Shown here in pieces: positions 44,122 through 54,900 of a stretch of 64,000 bases of DNA. Made by a program: the position numbers and the translations under genes. The notes under the pieces are model-generated. The model was given only the letters and a program-made list of their open reading frames with translations, ran no database searches and was not told the DNA's origin. The DNA comes from Variovorax boronicumulans (GTDB lineage Bacteria; Pseudomonadota; Gammaproteobacteria; Burkholderiales; Burkholderiaceae_C): contig NZ_JAUSSG010000005.1 of NCBI RefSeq assembly GCF_030812215.1, positions 399,161 to 463,160 of the forward strand. Direction: 5' to 3'. Every line of letters begins with the position of its first letter. Position 1 is the first letter of the stretch.

Positions 44122-45663
44122 TCAACGGTTGTATGCAGTCTCGCCGTGCGAGGAGATGTCGAGGCCTTCGCGCTCTTCTTCTTCCGACACACGCAGGCCG
44201 ATGGTGAGGTCGGCGATCTTGAAGGCGATGAACGCCACCACGCCCGACCACACGATGGTCAGCAGCACGCCCTTGAGCTGGATCCAGACCTGGGCACCGA
44301 TGCCGTTGGACACGACGCTGGCCGTGACCCAGTCGCCCACGAGGCCGGGGCCGCCCAGTGCCTGGGTGTTGAACACGCCGGTGAGCAGCGCACCGACGAT
44401 ACCGCCGACACCGTGCACGCCGAACACGTCGAGCGAGTCGTCCGCGCCGAGCAGCTTCTTGAGGCCGTTGACGCCCCAGAGGCAGGCGAAGCCGGCGACG
44501 AAGCCGATCACGATGGCGCCCATCAGGCCGACGTTGCCGGCGGCCGGGGTGATGGCCACGAGGCCTGCAACAGCGCCCGAGGCGGCACCCAGCATCGAAG
44601 CCTTGCCGCGCATCAGCGCTTCACCGATGCACCATGCGAGCACGGCGGCGGCGGTGGCCGAGAAGGTGTTCATGAAGGCGAGCACGGCGCTGGTGCCGGC
44701 TTCCAGGGCCGAACCCGCGTTGAAACCGAACCAGCCGACCCACAGCAGCGAGGCGCCGACCATGGTGAGCGTGAGCGAGTGCGGCGTGAAGGCTTCCTTG
44801 CCGTAACCGACGCGCTTGCCGATCAGGAAGGCGCCCACGAGGCCGGCGACGGCTGCGTTGATGTGCACCACGGTGCCGCCTGCGAAGTCGAGCGCGCCCC
44901 ACTGCCAGATCAGGCCGGCCTTGGCGTTGTTGGCGTCCACCACGTTGGCGGCGGTGTAGGCGTCCGGGCCCATCCAGAACCAGACCATGTGGGCCAGCGG
45001 CGCATAGCTGAAGGTGAACCAGATCACCATGAACAGCAGCACGGCCGAGAACTTGGCACGTTCGGCGAAGGCACCCACGATCAGGCAGCAGGTGATGCCG
45101 GCGAACGTGGCCTGGAAAGCGGCGAACAGCAGCTCGGGGATATAGACGCCCTTGCTGAAGGTCGCGCCGGCGGCGAACACGCCGGTGGCCGGATCGAAGA
45201 TCCCCTTCATGAAGAGCCGGTCGAATCCGCCGATGAAGGCATTGCCCTCGGTGAACGCGAGGCTGTAGCCGTAAATGAGCCACAGCACCACGATCAGCGA
45301 GAACGTGACCATCACCTGCATCAGCACCGACAGCATGTTCTTGCTGCGCACGAGGCCGCCGTAGAACAGGGCCAGGCCGGGGATGGTCATCATGATCACG
45401 AGCAGCGTGGACAGCATCATCCAGCTGGTGTCGCCCTTGTTGAAGGACGGCGCGGGTGCGGCAGCAGGCGCTGCCTCGGCCGCGGCGGGAGCTGCTGCTG
45501 CGGCGGCAGGCGCTGCAGCAGCGGGAGCGGCCGCGGGTGCTGCGGCAGCCGGCGCGGATGCGGCGGGCGCTTCAGCAGGCGCGGCGGGCGTCTGTGCGAA
45601 GCCGGACGTGCCGGCGGCGAGAACGCTCAGGCCGAGCGCAAGAGAGACAAGCAGTTTTTTCAT
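44122..45663 (-). CDS. amtB: Ammonium transporter with Ala/Pro-rich N-terminal linker
   Basis: A 513-residue ammonium channel with eleven predicted helices. Family wording: MMTIPGLALFYGGLVRSKN at the first helix, the FAGGTVVHINAAVAGLVGA region carrying one of the pore His residues, and DVFGVHGVGGIVGALLTGVF with another. A cleavable signal peptide (MKKLLVSLALGLSVLAAG) is followed by about 50 residues of nearly pure Ala and Pro before the channel, an extension absent from E. coli AmtB. It lies 28 bp after glnK, whose product closes the channel when nitrogen is sufficient. Last gene of porin-glnK-amtB. Confidence 0.95.
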   Translation of the reverse strand: MKKLLVSLALGLSVLAAGTSGFAQTPAAPAEAPAASAPAAAAPAAAPAAAAPAAAAAAPAAAEAAPAAAPAPSFNKGDTSWMMLSTLLVIMMTIPGLALFYGGLVRSKNMLSVLMQVMVTFSLIVVLWLIYGYSLAFTEGNAFIGGFDRLFMKGIFDPATGVFAAGATFSKGVYIPELLFAAFQATFAGITCCLIVGAFAERAKFSAVLLFMVIWFTFSYAPLAHMVWFWMGPDAYTAANVVDANNAKAGLIWQWGALDFAGGTVVHINAAVAGLVGAFLIGKRVGYGKEAFTPHSLTLTMVGASLLWVGWFGFNAGSALEAGTSAVLAFMNTFSATAAAVLAWCIGEALMRGKASMLGAASGAVAGLVAITPAAGNVGLMGAIVIGFVAGFACLWGVNGLKKLLGADDSLDVFGVHGVGGIVGALLTGVFNTQALGGPGLVGDWVTASVVSNGIGAQVWIQLKGVLLTIVWSGVVAFIAFKIADLTIGLRVSEEEEREGLDISSHGETAYNR

Positions 45664-45691
45664 AATCGTTGTTCTTTCGGGCCAGACTCGA

Positions 45692-46096
<405 letters not shown>

Positions 46097-46966
46097 TTAG
46101 AGCGTCTTCGTCAGCGTGAGGATGAAGCGCGCCTTGTTCGGCGAGTAGTACGTGGTGCCGAAGGTGCCGAAGTCGGGGATCTCGATGCCCGGGTACGCGA
46201 CGACCTGGTAGTTCGCCTTCTTGTTGGCGCCCTGCACGGAGCCCGTGAGCGTCAGGCCACCGCCGAAGTCGTAGGTGGCGCCGATGTTGTAGTCGACATA
46301 GCTCTTGTAGCCAAGGCTGCGGATGTCGCTGGACATGTTGGTGAAGCCAACGGCGGCCTTCAGCGTGACCTTGGGCACGATTTCCTTGCTGTATGCGAGG
46401 TTCAGGTAGCCGGTGTTGCGGCCCTTCAGGCCCGAGCCGAGCTTGTTGCCGGCGTAGCCGAAGTAGTCCTTGGACACCGTGTGCGAGTACTTGGCGGTGA
46501 ACGAGCCGAAGGTTTCGTTGGCGTAGGTGGCGCCCAGGTAGAGCTCGGTGGTGTTGCCCACGGAGTTGCCCGGGTAGATGTAGGTGAGCGCACCGACGTC
46601 CAGGTCGACCGGGCCGGCCTTGAACTTGTAGCCGCCGTACAGGTCGGTCTCGATGCTGTTGCCCTTGAGCCAGTTGACGCTCGAGTTCCAGTTGCCCACG
46701 TAGAAGCCGCTGTCGCCGAAGGCGTAGTCGAAGCCGCCCTGGATGGCGGGCTTCAGGCTGCGGGTCTTGGCGTAGTCGTTGCGGCCCAGCATGTCCTGGT
46801 CCTGGCCGCGGAACTTGTAGTTGGTGGTCAGCGAGACGTTTCCGGTCAGCGACGGGGCCGGGGCGGGCGCCGGATCCGCCGGAGCTGTCTGCGCCAGGGC
46901 GGCGCCCGACGTGGTCAATGCAGTGGCCAGAACGATCAGCGCCTGGACGGCGGAACGGTGCGTCAT
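46097..46966 (-). CDS. TorF-family putative porin
   Basis: A 289-residue outer-membrane beta-barrel. Signal peptide (ALIVLATALTTSGAALAQ) followed by a Pro/Ala linker, then alternating beta-strands with Tyr/Phe pairs (NVSLTTNYKFRGQDQDM, YVGNWNSSVNW, IETDLYGGYKF) and a terminal ILTLTKTL strand. This matches the Gcw_chp/TorF group often placed in front of glnK-amtB in Betaproteobacteria. It is the first gene of the nitrogen operon, directly under a sigma-54 promoter, and may admit small nitrogen sources. Start ATG at 46966 follows AGGAGT. Confidence 0.85.
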   Translation of the reverse strand: MTHRSAVQALIVLATALTTSGAALAQTAPADPAPAPAPSLTGNVSLTTNYKFRGQDQDMLGRNDYAKTRSLKPAIQGGFDYAFGDSGFYVGNWNSSVNWLKGNSIETDLYGGYKFKAGPVDLDVGALTYIYPGNSVGNTTELYLGATYANETFGSFTAKYSHTVSKDYFGYAGNKLGSGLKGRNTGYLNLAYSKEIVPKVTLKAAVGFTNMSSDIRSLGYKSYVDYNIGATYDFGGGLTLTGSVQGANKKANYQVVAYPGIEIPDFGTFGTTYYSPNKARFILTLTKTL

Positions 46967-47014
46967 CGGGAAACTCCTCGCAAGTAAGTAAGTGTTGTGG
47001 GACCTGACACCCTC

Positions 47015-47032
47015 AAAGCAGGGAGCGTGCCA
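47015..47032 (-). promoter_or_regulatory. Sigma-54 promoter of porin-glnK-amtB
   Basis: Minus-strand TGGCACGCTCCCTGCTTT. The -24 GG and -12 GC dinucleotides are separated by exactly 10 bp, and TGGCACG is a perfect -24 element. Transcription would begin about 40 bp before the porin start codon. Sigma-54 and NtrC are the usual regulators of glnK-amtB. Confidence 0.8.
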
Positions 47033-47187
47033 AAGTGCACGAATACCTTCATCCCGCAGGGCGCGAGTGGCTGCCGATGAGCGCCAATTCGTTACAAGCG
47101 TTGTTTCGATCGGTTGCAGGCACCAGCGTGCCGCGCGGCCGTGGGTCAACAAAAGATGGACGCACCATCTTGGGGAGGGGGAGAAAA

Positions 47188-48729
47188 ATGAGTCTGTCTT
47201 TGGTGCAAAGCCGTGCTTTGCTTGGGCTGGAAGCGGCCGATGTCACGGTCGAGGTGCATCTGGCGAACGGTTTGCCCAGTTTCACGCTCGTCGGGCTGGC
47301 GGAAACCGAGGTGAAGGAATCGCGCGATCGCGTGCGCTCGGCCATCCAGAACGCGGGGCTGGAGTTTCCGAACAATAAAAAGATCGTGGTGAGCCTGGCA
47401 CCGGCCGACTTGCCGAAGGATTCCGGCCGCTTCGATCTGCCGATCGCGCTGGGCATCCTCGCGGCGAGCGAACAGATCCAGGGCGCACGGCTGGCCGGGC
47501 ACGAGTTCGCGGGGGAGCTGTCGCTGTCGGGCGAGTTGCGGCCAATACGCGGCGCGCTCGCCATGGCGCTGGCGCTGCACACGCGCGGCGTGGCGACGAA
47601 GCTGGTGCTGCCGATGGACAGCGCGCAAGAAGCCGCGCTGGTGCCCGGCGGCGAGGTGTACGGCGCGAAGCACCTGCTCGATGTGGTGCGGCAGTTCATG
47701 CCCGAGGACGACAAGGCCGCAGCCCCCGAACCGCCCGACGATGGTTGGGCGCGGATTCACGTCACGCCCGGCATCGCCGTGTCACCCTACGCCGACCTGG
47801 CCGAGGTCAAGGGCCACGTCGGCGCCAAGCGCGCGCTCGAGATCGCTGCGGCTGGCGGCCACAGCTTGCTGATGGTGGGTGAGCCGGGCTCGGGCAAGTC
47901 GATGCTCGCGCAGCGCTTTGCCGGCCTGCTGCCGGCGATGAGCATCGACGAAGCGCTGGAAAGCGCCGCCGTCGCGAGCCTGGGCGGGCGCTTCGCGACG
48001 GAGCGGTGGATGTGCAGGCCGACGTCGGCGCCGCATCACACCTCCAGCGCGGTGGCGCTGGTGGGTGGCGGCTCGCCGCCGCGGCCGGGCGAGATTTCAA
48101 GAGCGCATCACGGCGTGCTGTTTCTCGACGAATTTCCCGAGTTCGCGCGCTCCGCCCTGGAGGCGCTGCGCGAGCCGCTGGAGACCGGCACCATCACGAT
48201 CGTTCGCGCTGCGCGTCGTGCGGAATTTCCCGCGCGCTTCCAATTGATCGCGGCGATGAACCCCTGCCCTTGCGGTTATCTCGGCTCGTCGCTGAAGTCC
48301 TGCCGCTGCACGCCGGACCAGGTCTCGCGCTACCAGGGCAAGCTCAGCGGGCCGCTGCTGGACCGCATCGACCTGCACATCGAAGTACCCGCCGTATCGG
48401 CGCAGCAGCTGCTCGACTCGCCGCCGGGCGAATCGACCGAGAGCATCCGCAGCCGCGTGGTGGCGGCGCGCGAGCGCGCCATGCAGCGCCAGGGCCACGC
48501 CAACCAGAACCTGCAGGGCAGCGCCATCGACACGCATGCAGCGCTGGACGCCACAGCCCTCAAGTTCATCTACAACGCGGCGGCCAAGCTCGGCTGGTCG
48601 GCGCGCAGCACGCACCGAGCGCTGAAAGTGGCGCGCACGATTGCGGACCTGGCTTCGTCGGAGACGGTGCAGGTCGTGCATGTGGCGGAGGCGGTGCAGT
48701 ACCGCAGGGGGTTGCACGGGGTTGCGTGA
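47188..48729 (+). CDS. YifB/ComM-type Mg-chelatase-like AAA+ ATPase
   Basis: A 513-residue ATPase. Order: N-terminal ChlI/Lon-like domain (SLSLVQSRALLGLEA ... LPSFTLVGLAETEVKESRDR over residues 2-50), central AAA domain with Walker A GEPGSGKSML near residue 233 and Walker B GVLFLDEFPEF, NPCPCGYLG, and C-terminal Mg_chelatase_C domain ending GLHGVA. ComM homologues are helicases that help branch migration during natural transformation; others are annotated only as YifB. ATG at 47188 follows AGGGGGAG. Standalone gene, divergent from the nitrogen operon. Confidence 0.93.
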   Translation: MSLSLVQSRALLGLEAADVTVEVHLANGLPSFTLVGLAETEVKESRDRVRSAIQNAGLEFPNNKKIVVSLAPADLPKDSGRFDLPIALGILAASEQIQGARLAGHEFAGELSLSGELRPIRGALAMALALHTRGVATKLVLPMDSAQEAALVPGGEVYGAKHLLDVVRQFMPEDDKAAAPEPPDDGWARIHVTPGIAVSPYADLAEVKGHVGAKRALEIAAAGGHSLLMVGEPGSGKSMLAQRFAGLLPAMSIDEALESAAVASLGGRFATERWMCRPTSAPHHTSSAVALVGGGSPPRPGEISRAHHGVLFLDEFPEFARSALEALREPLETGTITIVRAARRAEFPARFQLIAAMNPCPCGYLGSSLKSCRCTPDQVSRYQGKLSGPLLDRIDLHIEVPAVSAQQLLDSPPGESTESIRSRVVAARERAMQRQGHANQNLQGSAIDTHAALDATALKFIYNAAAKLGWSARSTHRALKVARTIADLASSETVQVVHVAEAVQYRRGLHGVA

Positions 48730-48976
48730 GGTGCTGCGCCGCCGATCGACGGTCTTTGCCGGCATTTCCTTTTTCCCTGGTGTTGGATCCGCCGATTTCA
48801 CGGGTTTGTTAGAGATTCTTCGTGACTTATTTCGCGAATCAGAAACGCTGAGGCATTTTTCTGCTGTCAGGCCCTAAACGATCCGAGATTTCCCCGGATG
48901 TATTGATCAGCGGACTGCAGTACCCGTGCCAGGTGAGATTGCATGTCCATGAAACGACACATTCAGGGATGAATTC

Positions 48977-51900
48977 ATGGTTGCAATCGTCAGCGGTAAC
49001 AGTCTGGGCCTGAGCCTGGGTTCCTTGGCCACACTGGGCCAGCGAGGCTTGATAGGGACGGCGGGCCAGGGCCGCAACGGCGAGCAGTCCTTCGTCAACA
49101 TCGCCAACGGCAACCTCGTGCTGCAGGACCGCGACGATGTGCTCATTGGCCGCGGGCTCGACGTCAATGCAGTGCGCACCTACAACAGCCAGGGCCTGCT
49201 CACCGACGACAACGGCGACAACTGGAACGTGGGCGCTTTCGGCCAGAAGGTGGTCCTGACTTCTGGCTCCGTGGGTATCGCCGGCAGCACCCTGACGCGC
49301 ACCGACCGCGACGGTGCCCAGGCCGTCTACACCTGGGACGCCGCCAAGAACCGCTACGTCAGCCCCGCCGGCTCCGGCGCCTTCGACACCATTGCCTACG
49401 ACAGCGGTGCCTCGCAGTTCATCTGGACCGATGGCGACACCGGCCGCATCGAGCGCTACCAGTCCAACGGTACGGGCCGCCTGGTTTCCGCCACCGACAC
49501 CGACGGCAACACCGTCAGCTACGCCTACAACACCAACGGCACCGTGAAGTCGGTCACCGATGCCAACGGCGACATCAGCTACTACGACTACAGCGGTACG
49601 AATCTCACCCAGATCCGTACCGTCTCGGGCGGTGTCACGACCACCACGGTCCACTACGCCTACGACACCAGCAACCGCCTGTTCAAGGTCACCGTCGATC
49701 TCTCGCCCGGCGACAACACAGTGGCGGACAACAACGTCTACGTCACGACGTACACCTACGACGGCGCGAGCAAGCGCGTGGCCAGCGTCACGCAGAGCGA
49801 CGGCACGAAGCTCGGCTTCACATACGTGCAGTCGGGTGGCGTCTACAAGGTTGACTCCGTCACCGATGCCCTTGGTGCGGTCACCCGTTTCGCCTACGAC
49901 ACAGCCCAGAACACCACGACCGTCACCGATCCGCTCGGTGCCCAGTCGGTCTACCTGTACGACGCCCAAGGCCAGCTGACCCAGGTGCGCAGCGGCGTCA
50001 CGGCAACCAACACCAGCGGCCTGAGCCAGATCAGCTACGCCTACGATGCGACGGGCAACGTCACCCTCGTCACCGATGGCGAAGGCCACAAGGTCACGCT
50101 GCAGTACGACGACCACGGCAACTTGACCCGGGAGGTCGACTCGGCCGGCGACACCCGCGTGCGCACGTACAACGGCGCCAACCAGTTGCTGACCGACACG
50201 ATCTATGCCGATGCGGCCGTGGTCGATCGCGCCGTCTTCAACAGGGACGCCGCGCTGCCCGAGACCACGCGCTACGTCTATGCCGCAGGCAACCCCAACC
50301 AGCTGCGCTTTGCGATCACGCCGCAGGGCAACGTCACCGAGTACCGCTACGACAGCTACGGCCAGCGCACCAGCACCATCAAGTACGCTGGCGCTGCCTA
50401 CAACACAGCGGCTCTGGCTCTCACCGATGTGCCCACCGAGGCACAGCTGAGCAGTTGGGCCACCGTCCAGGACCGCACGCGCACCGAGCTCTCCGAACTG
50501 GTCTACGACGCGCGCGGCCAGTTGAGCAGCAGCACGACCTACGCATCGACGGCAGCCAACGGCAGCGGCGTGGCCGGCACCGCGGCCACCACCCAGTACA
50601 TCTACGACCCGCGCGGGTTGCTGCTGCAGAAGATCGAGCCGGCCACGACGGCAGGCGGAACCACGGCTGTCACAACCTACACCTACGACGGCCTGGGCCG
50701 TGTGCTCAGCGTCAGTGCGCCGTCACTGGATGGCGGCGCCACGTCCAACACCACGACCACCAGCTACGACGACGCCAACGGCAAGACCAGCGTGACCGTG
50801 GCCAGTGGGCTCGTCACCGTCTCGGCCTATGACAAGGCCGGGCGCCTCGTCAGCGTGACCCAGCAAAGTGCCGGCACCGGCGTGTTGGGCACCACCACCT
50901 ACGCCTACGACAAGGACGGCAACCTGCTGATGACGCAAGACCCGACGGGTGTGCGCAAGTGGATGCTGTACGACGAGGCGGATCGCAAGGTCGCCGAAAT
51001 CGATGCGACCGGGGCTGTGATCGAGTATGTGTACAACGCCAATGGGCAATTGCGCGAGACCGTTGCCTATGCGACGCGGATCGGCACAGCGGCTCTGGTG
51101 GATGGGGCTGGCAAGCCGACCACGGCATGGAGCGCAACGAACACGACGACCAGTCTAGACGCGCTGCGGCCGGCGAACACGCCGCAGGACCAGAAGGTCT
51201 GGCGCTTCTACGACACGGCCAACCGGCTCACATGGCAAGTGGATGCGTTGGGGTATGTGACGCAGACGACGTATGACGGGGCGTCGCGCATCCTCAACGT
51301 GACGCAGTTGGCCAATCCGATTGATGTGAGCTTGCTGGGCAACGGGGCGAACATCGAGTTGCTGGTGAATCCCGCCACTGTGGGTGGCATCACGCTGGGC
51401 GTGGACAACGCAAATCCGGCGCCGTTGGGTTCGCAGGTCACGCTGACGGCCACGATCGAGGGAGTGAACCCCGGTGGCATGGTGACCTTTTTCAGTGGCG
51501 AGACAGTTGTTGGCAGCGCGATGGTGGTCAATGGCAAGGCCACGCTGGTCACCAACGAATTGCCGATAGGTGTGAACAACATTCGGGCGGCCTATTCGGG
51601 CGACGTGAACAGACCGGTCAGCCTTTCGACTGCGGCGCAGAAAACCATCACCAAGGCGATCACGAGCGCAGTATTGAGTTTTTCGTCGGCCGCCCCCATC
51701 CAAGGCGAGGCCGTCACGCTGTCGGCGACGCTGAGCACACTGCGGGCGCCCATGTTGACCACGGCTGCGGGTGAGGTGAAGTTCTACAACGGAAGCGACT
51801 TGCTCGGCACCGCAACGCTGATCAACGGTGTTGCCAGCATCGCGCTGAGTTCGCTGCCGGCGGGCAACCTACGCATCCGCGTGGAATATGCCGGGGACGC

Positions 51901-54900
51901 GCTCCATGCAAGCATTTTGTCGGAGCAAATTTTCGCCGTCGCGCCGAAGCCTGTTCTAACAACGACATCCATTGCGCTAGGTGTGTCAGCGTCCAGCCTT
52001 GAGCAAGGCACTCCAGTGACATTGACAGCAGATGTTGCTGGCGCAGCGCCCAGTGGACAGGTCGACTTCTTTGCCGACTCGGTGTTCCTTGGAACCGCCA
52101 AGGCAGTCAATGGTCGTGCGACTCTTGTGACGAGCTATCTCCCCATCGGGACAAAGGTTGTACTCAGCGCAGCCTACGCAGGCGACACAAAGAACAAGGC
52201 GAGCTTCGTTGCGGAAGGAGCGGCCGTTCGAGTTGCCAGCGGCTCGAACAGCATCACGCCCCCCTCGCAGTCCCAAACCGTCACATTCACGCCCTATTTC
52301 GGCTCCAACATCACAGGGGCCAAAGAGCCGCTGCTGGTTTATGTCTATATCCCGTCCAAGGGCACAGGATCCGGAACATACAGTTTTTTTGACGGACAAA
52401 CGCTGATTGCCAGCTTCCGCGAGCAAGGAGGGTGGCTCCCATACTCGCTCCCTGGTTTCGACGCAGGATCGCATGCGCTCAAGGTCGTGTACTCGGGCGA
52501 TGCGGACAGCGCAGCCGCTGTCGGCACACTCGACATCACCATCGGGAGAGAGAAGAGCATCATTGAGGTCACGTCTTCAAGGGCTGCGGTTGTTGCCGAT
52601 GGCGCAGTTACTTTCTCGGTCAAAGTCGTTTCGGCCCAAGCAGGCCGACCGGCCAGCGGTACGGCCACTTTCTACAGCAATGGGCAAGCCATCGGTACGA
52701 CCGACGTGGTTAATGGCCTGGCCTCGCTCACAGCCAACAACTTGTCCTTGGGAACACTGTCGATCACCGCAAGTTACTCAGGGGATGACAGTCACGAGCC
52801 GGTCTTGTCGAACAGCCTGACACAACGGGTGGTGGGATCGCCGTCTCCGAATTCAATTGGCGTCCAGTCGTCACCCGCGACATTGGAGTACGGAGCACCA
52901 GCGTCACTCACGGCGATACCTACAGGCCAAGGCAGGCCGGAGGGCGGCTCAGTCGACTTCTACGATGGCGCGACGCTACTGGGCACTGCATCGCTAGTGA
53001 ACGGCAAGGCCATCTTGACCGTGAGCAATCTCGAAGTCGGCGTGCGAACAATCAAGGCCGTGTACTCGGGTGATGCGAACAACGCCACTTCGCAGATCAC
53101 TGTCAACGTCACGATTGCGAGAGCATCGTCGACGCTGACGAATCTGACACCACCCTCGCTCTTCAAGGATAGCGCTCTATCGGTACGCGTCGAGGGTAAG
53201 AGCCCCGCGGGCCTGGTGAGCTTCTATAGCGGCACGCGCCTCCTGGGCACTGCTCAAGTGGGTACCGATGGTGTGGCAACCCTGTCAGGTGTGTCACTGC
53301 CCCCGGGGACGCACACTTTCAGCGCCGCCTATGCGGGGGATGCGCGCAACACCGACAGCAGTGTCAGCTTCGGCCAGGTGGTCGAGGGCCATCCTCTCAC
53401 CACGATCTACGCCAACCTAGACCTGCAGCAGGATCGCATCACCTCGCATTTCTACAACCGCGACGGTCAACTCCAGGCCACGCTGGATGCCGAGTACGGC
53501 CTTGTCGAGCAGGTTTACGACGCTGCGGGACGCGTGGTTATAACGATCGGACACGCTCATGCCGATCGCTTGATAAATTACTACAGCAAGCTCACTAGCG
53601 CAGGCAATCGCATGGAGGCGATAGCCATCGCCCGCGCCAGCTACAACCTGCAAGGCCTACGCCCCGGCGACCTCTGGCAAACGGCTCTGACTTACAACTA
53701 CTATGACGACCAGGGCCGTCTGGTGGGCCAAGTGGATGCGGAAGGCTACTTAACGGAAACCGCCTACGACATCCGGGGCAACGTGGTACAGACCATTCGC
53801 TATGCGGGGAAGGCATGGGGAGCGGTCGCAGAGACGTCTACGCTGGATGAGCTTCGTCCAAGCCTGAACAAGCTTCAGGATCGGCGTGTCACCCAGACAT
53901 GGAGCGCCGCCAATCAGCTCCTGAGCCGCACGGACGCGGAAGGCACGGTTACCAGGTTCGCATATGACAGTGTCGGCAGGCTCGTGCAGACCACCACCGC
54001 TGCTGGCACGTCGGACGAACGCGTCACCCGCTCGCTTTACGATATCCAGGGCCGCCTCATCGGCGAGCTCGACGGCCGGGGCAGCGGTGCGGTGGCATTG
54101 AGCGATCCCTTCGCCCTGTGGGCTGCTAACGGCCTGACGCATACCTACGATGCCGCTGGCAGGCGCGCAGGCACCACCGACGCGAATGGTCACCGCACGC
54201 TGTTCTTCTACGATGCCATTGGCCGCCTTCGCTATACCGTCAATGCGCTGGGCGAAGTTACCGAGAGCCGCTACAGCGCGATGGGTCAGTTGACCGAGCA
54301 GGTCATCTACGGAACCCCGATCAACGTCGAAATCCTGGGCACCACTGCGCCCGGCGGACTGGACACCGGCGCAGTGGCGGACCTGCTCGGTCTCGTGGCC
54401 AACACAACCAAGGACACCCACGTCCTGAATGGTTACAACGCCACAGGCACCAAGGCCAGCACAACAGATGCGTTAGGCAGCACCACCAGCTATTCATACA
54501 ACGCCTTCCGCGAGGCCATCGCCAGCAGCTACACGCTAAAGAACGGCTATGTCGTCACCGATACGGCCACTTTCGACCGCCGCGGCCTGAAGATCCAGAC
54601 GGTACAGGACACCGGTACGTTGCGCATTACCCAGCGCAAGACCTATGACGCTTTCGGTCGCGTCGTCGAAAGCGATGACGGCAACGGCAACCACACCGAG
54701 AACACCTACGACAGGCTGGGTCGTCTCCTCACGATCCTCGATCCTACGAGGCGCATCACCAGCGAGACTCAGTACGACGCCTTCGACAGAGTCTTGCGTC
54801 AGAAGGATGCCAATGGCGCATGGGAATCCAGAAACGCCAACAGTAGCAACGTGGGCTGGACGTATTTCAGCTATGACTTGGCCAAGCGCAGCACCACCGT

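Noticed and set aside
47119..47132. GGCACCAGCGTGCC, considered as an NtrC enhancer upstream of the sigma-54 promoter
   Set aside because: The half-sites GCAC/GTGC are separated by 4 bp instead of the 7 bp usual in NtrC sites. The distance to the promoter is acceptable, but the spacing is wrong.
48883..48902. ATCCG...CGGAT foldback upstream of the giant RHS gene, considered as a terminator for the ATPase gene
   Set aside because: The stem is only 5 bp with a 9-base loop and no T tract.
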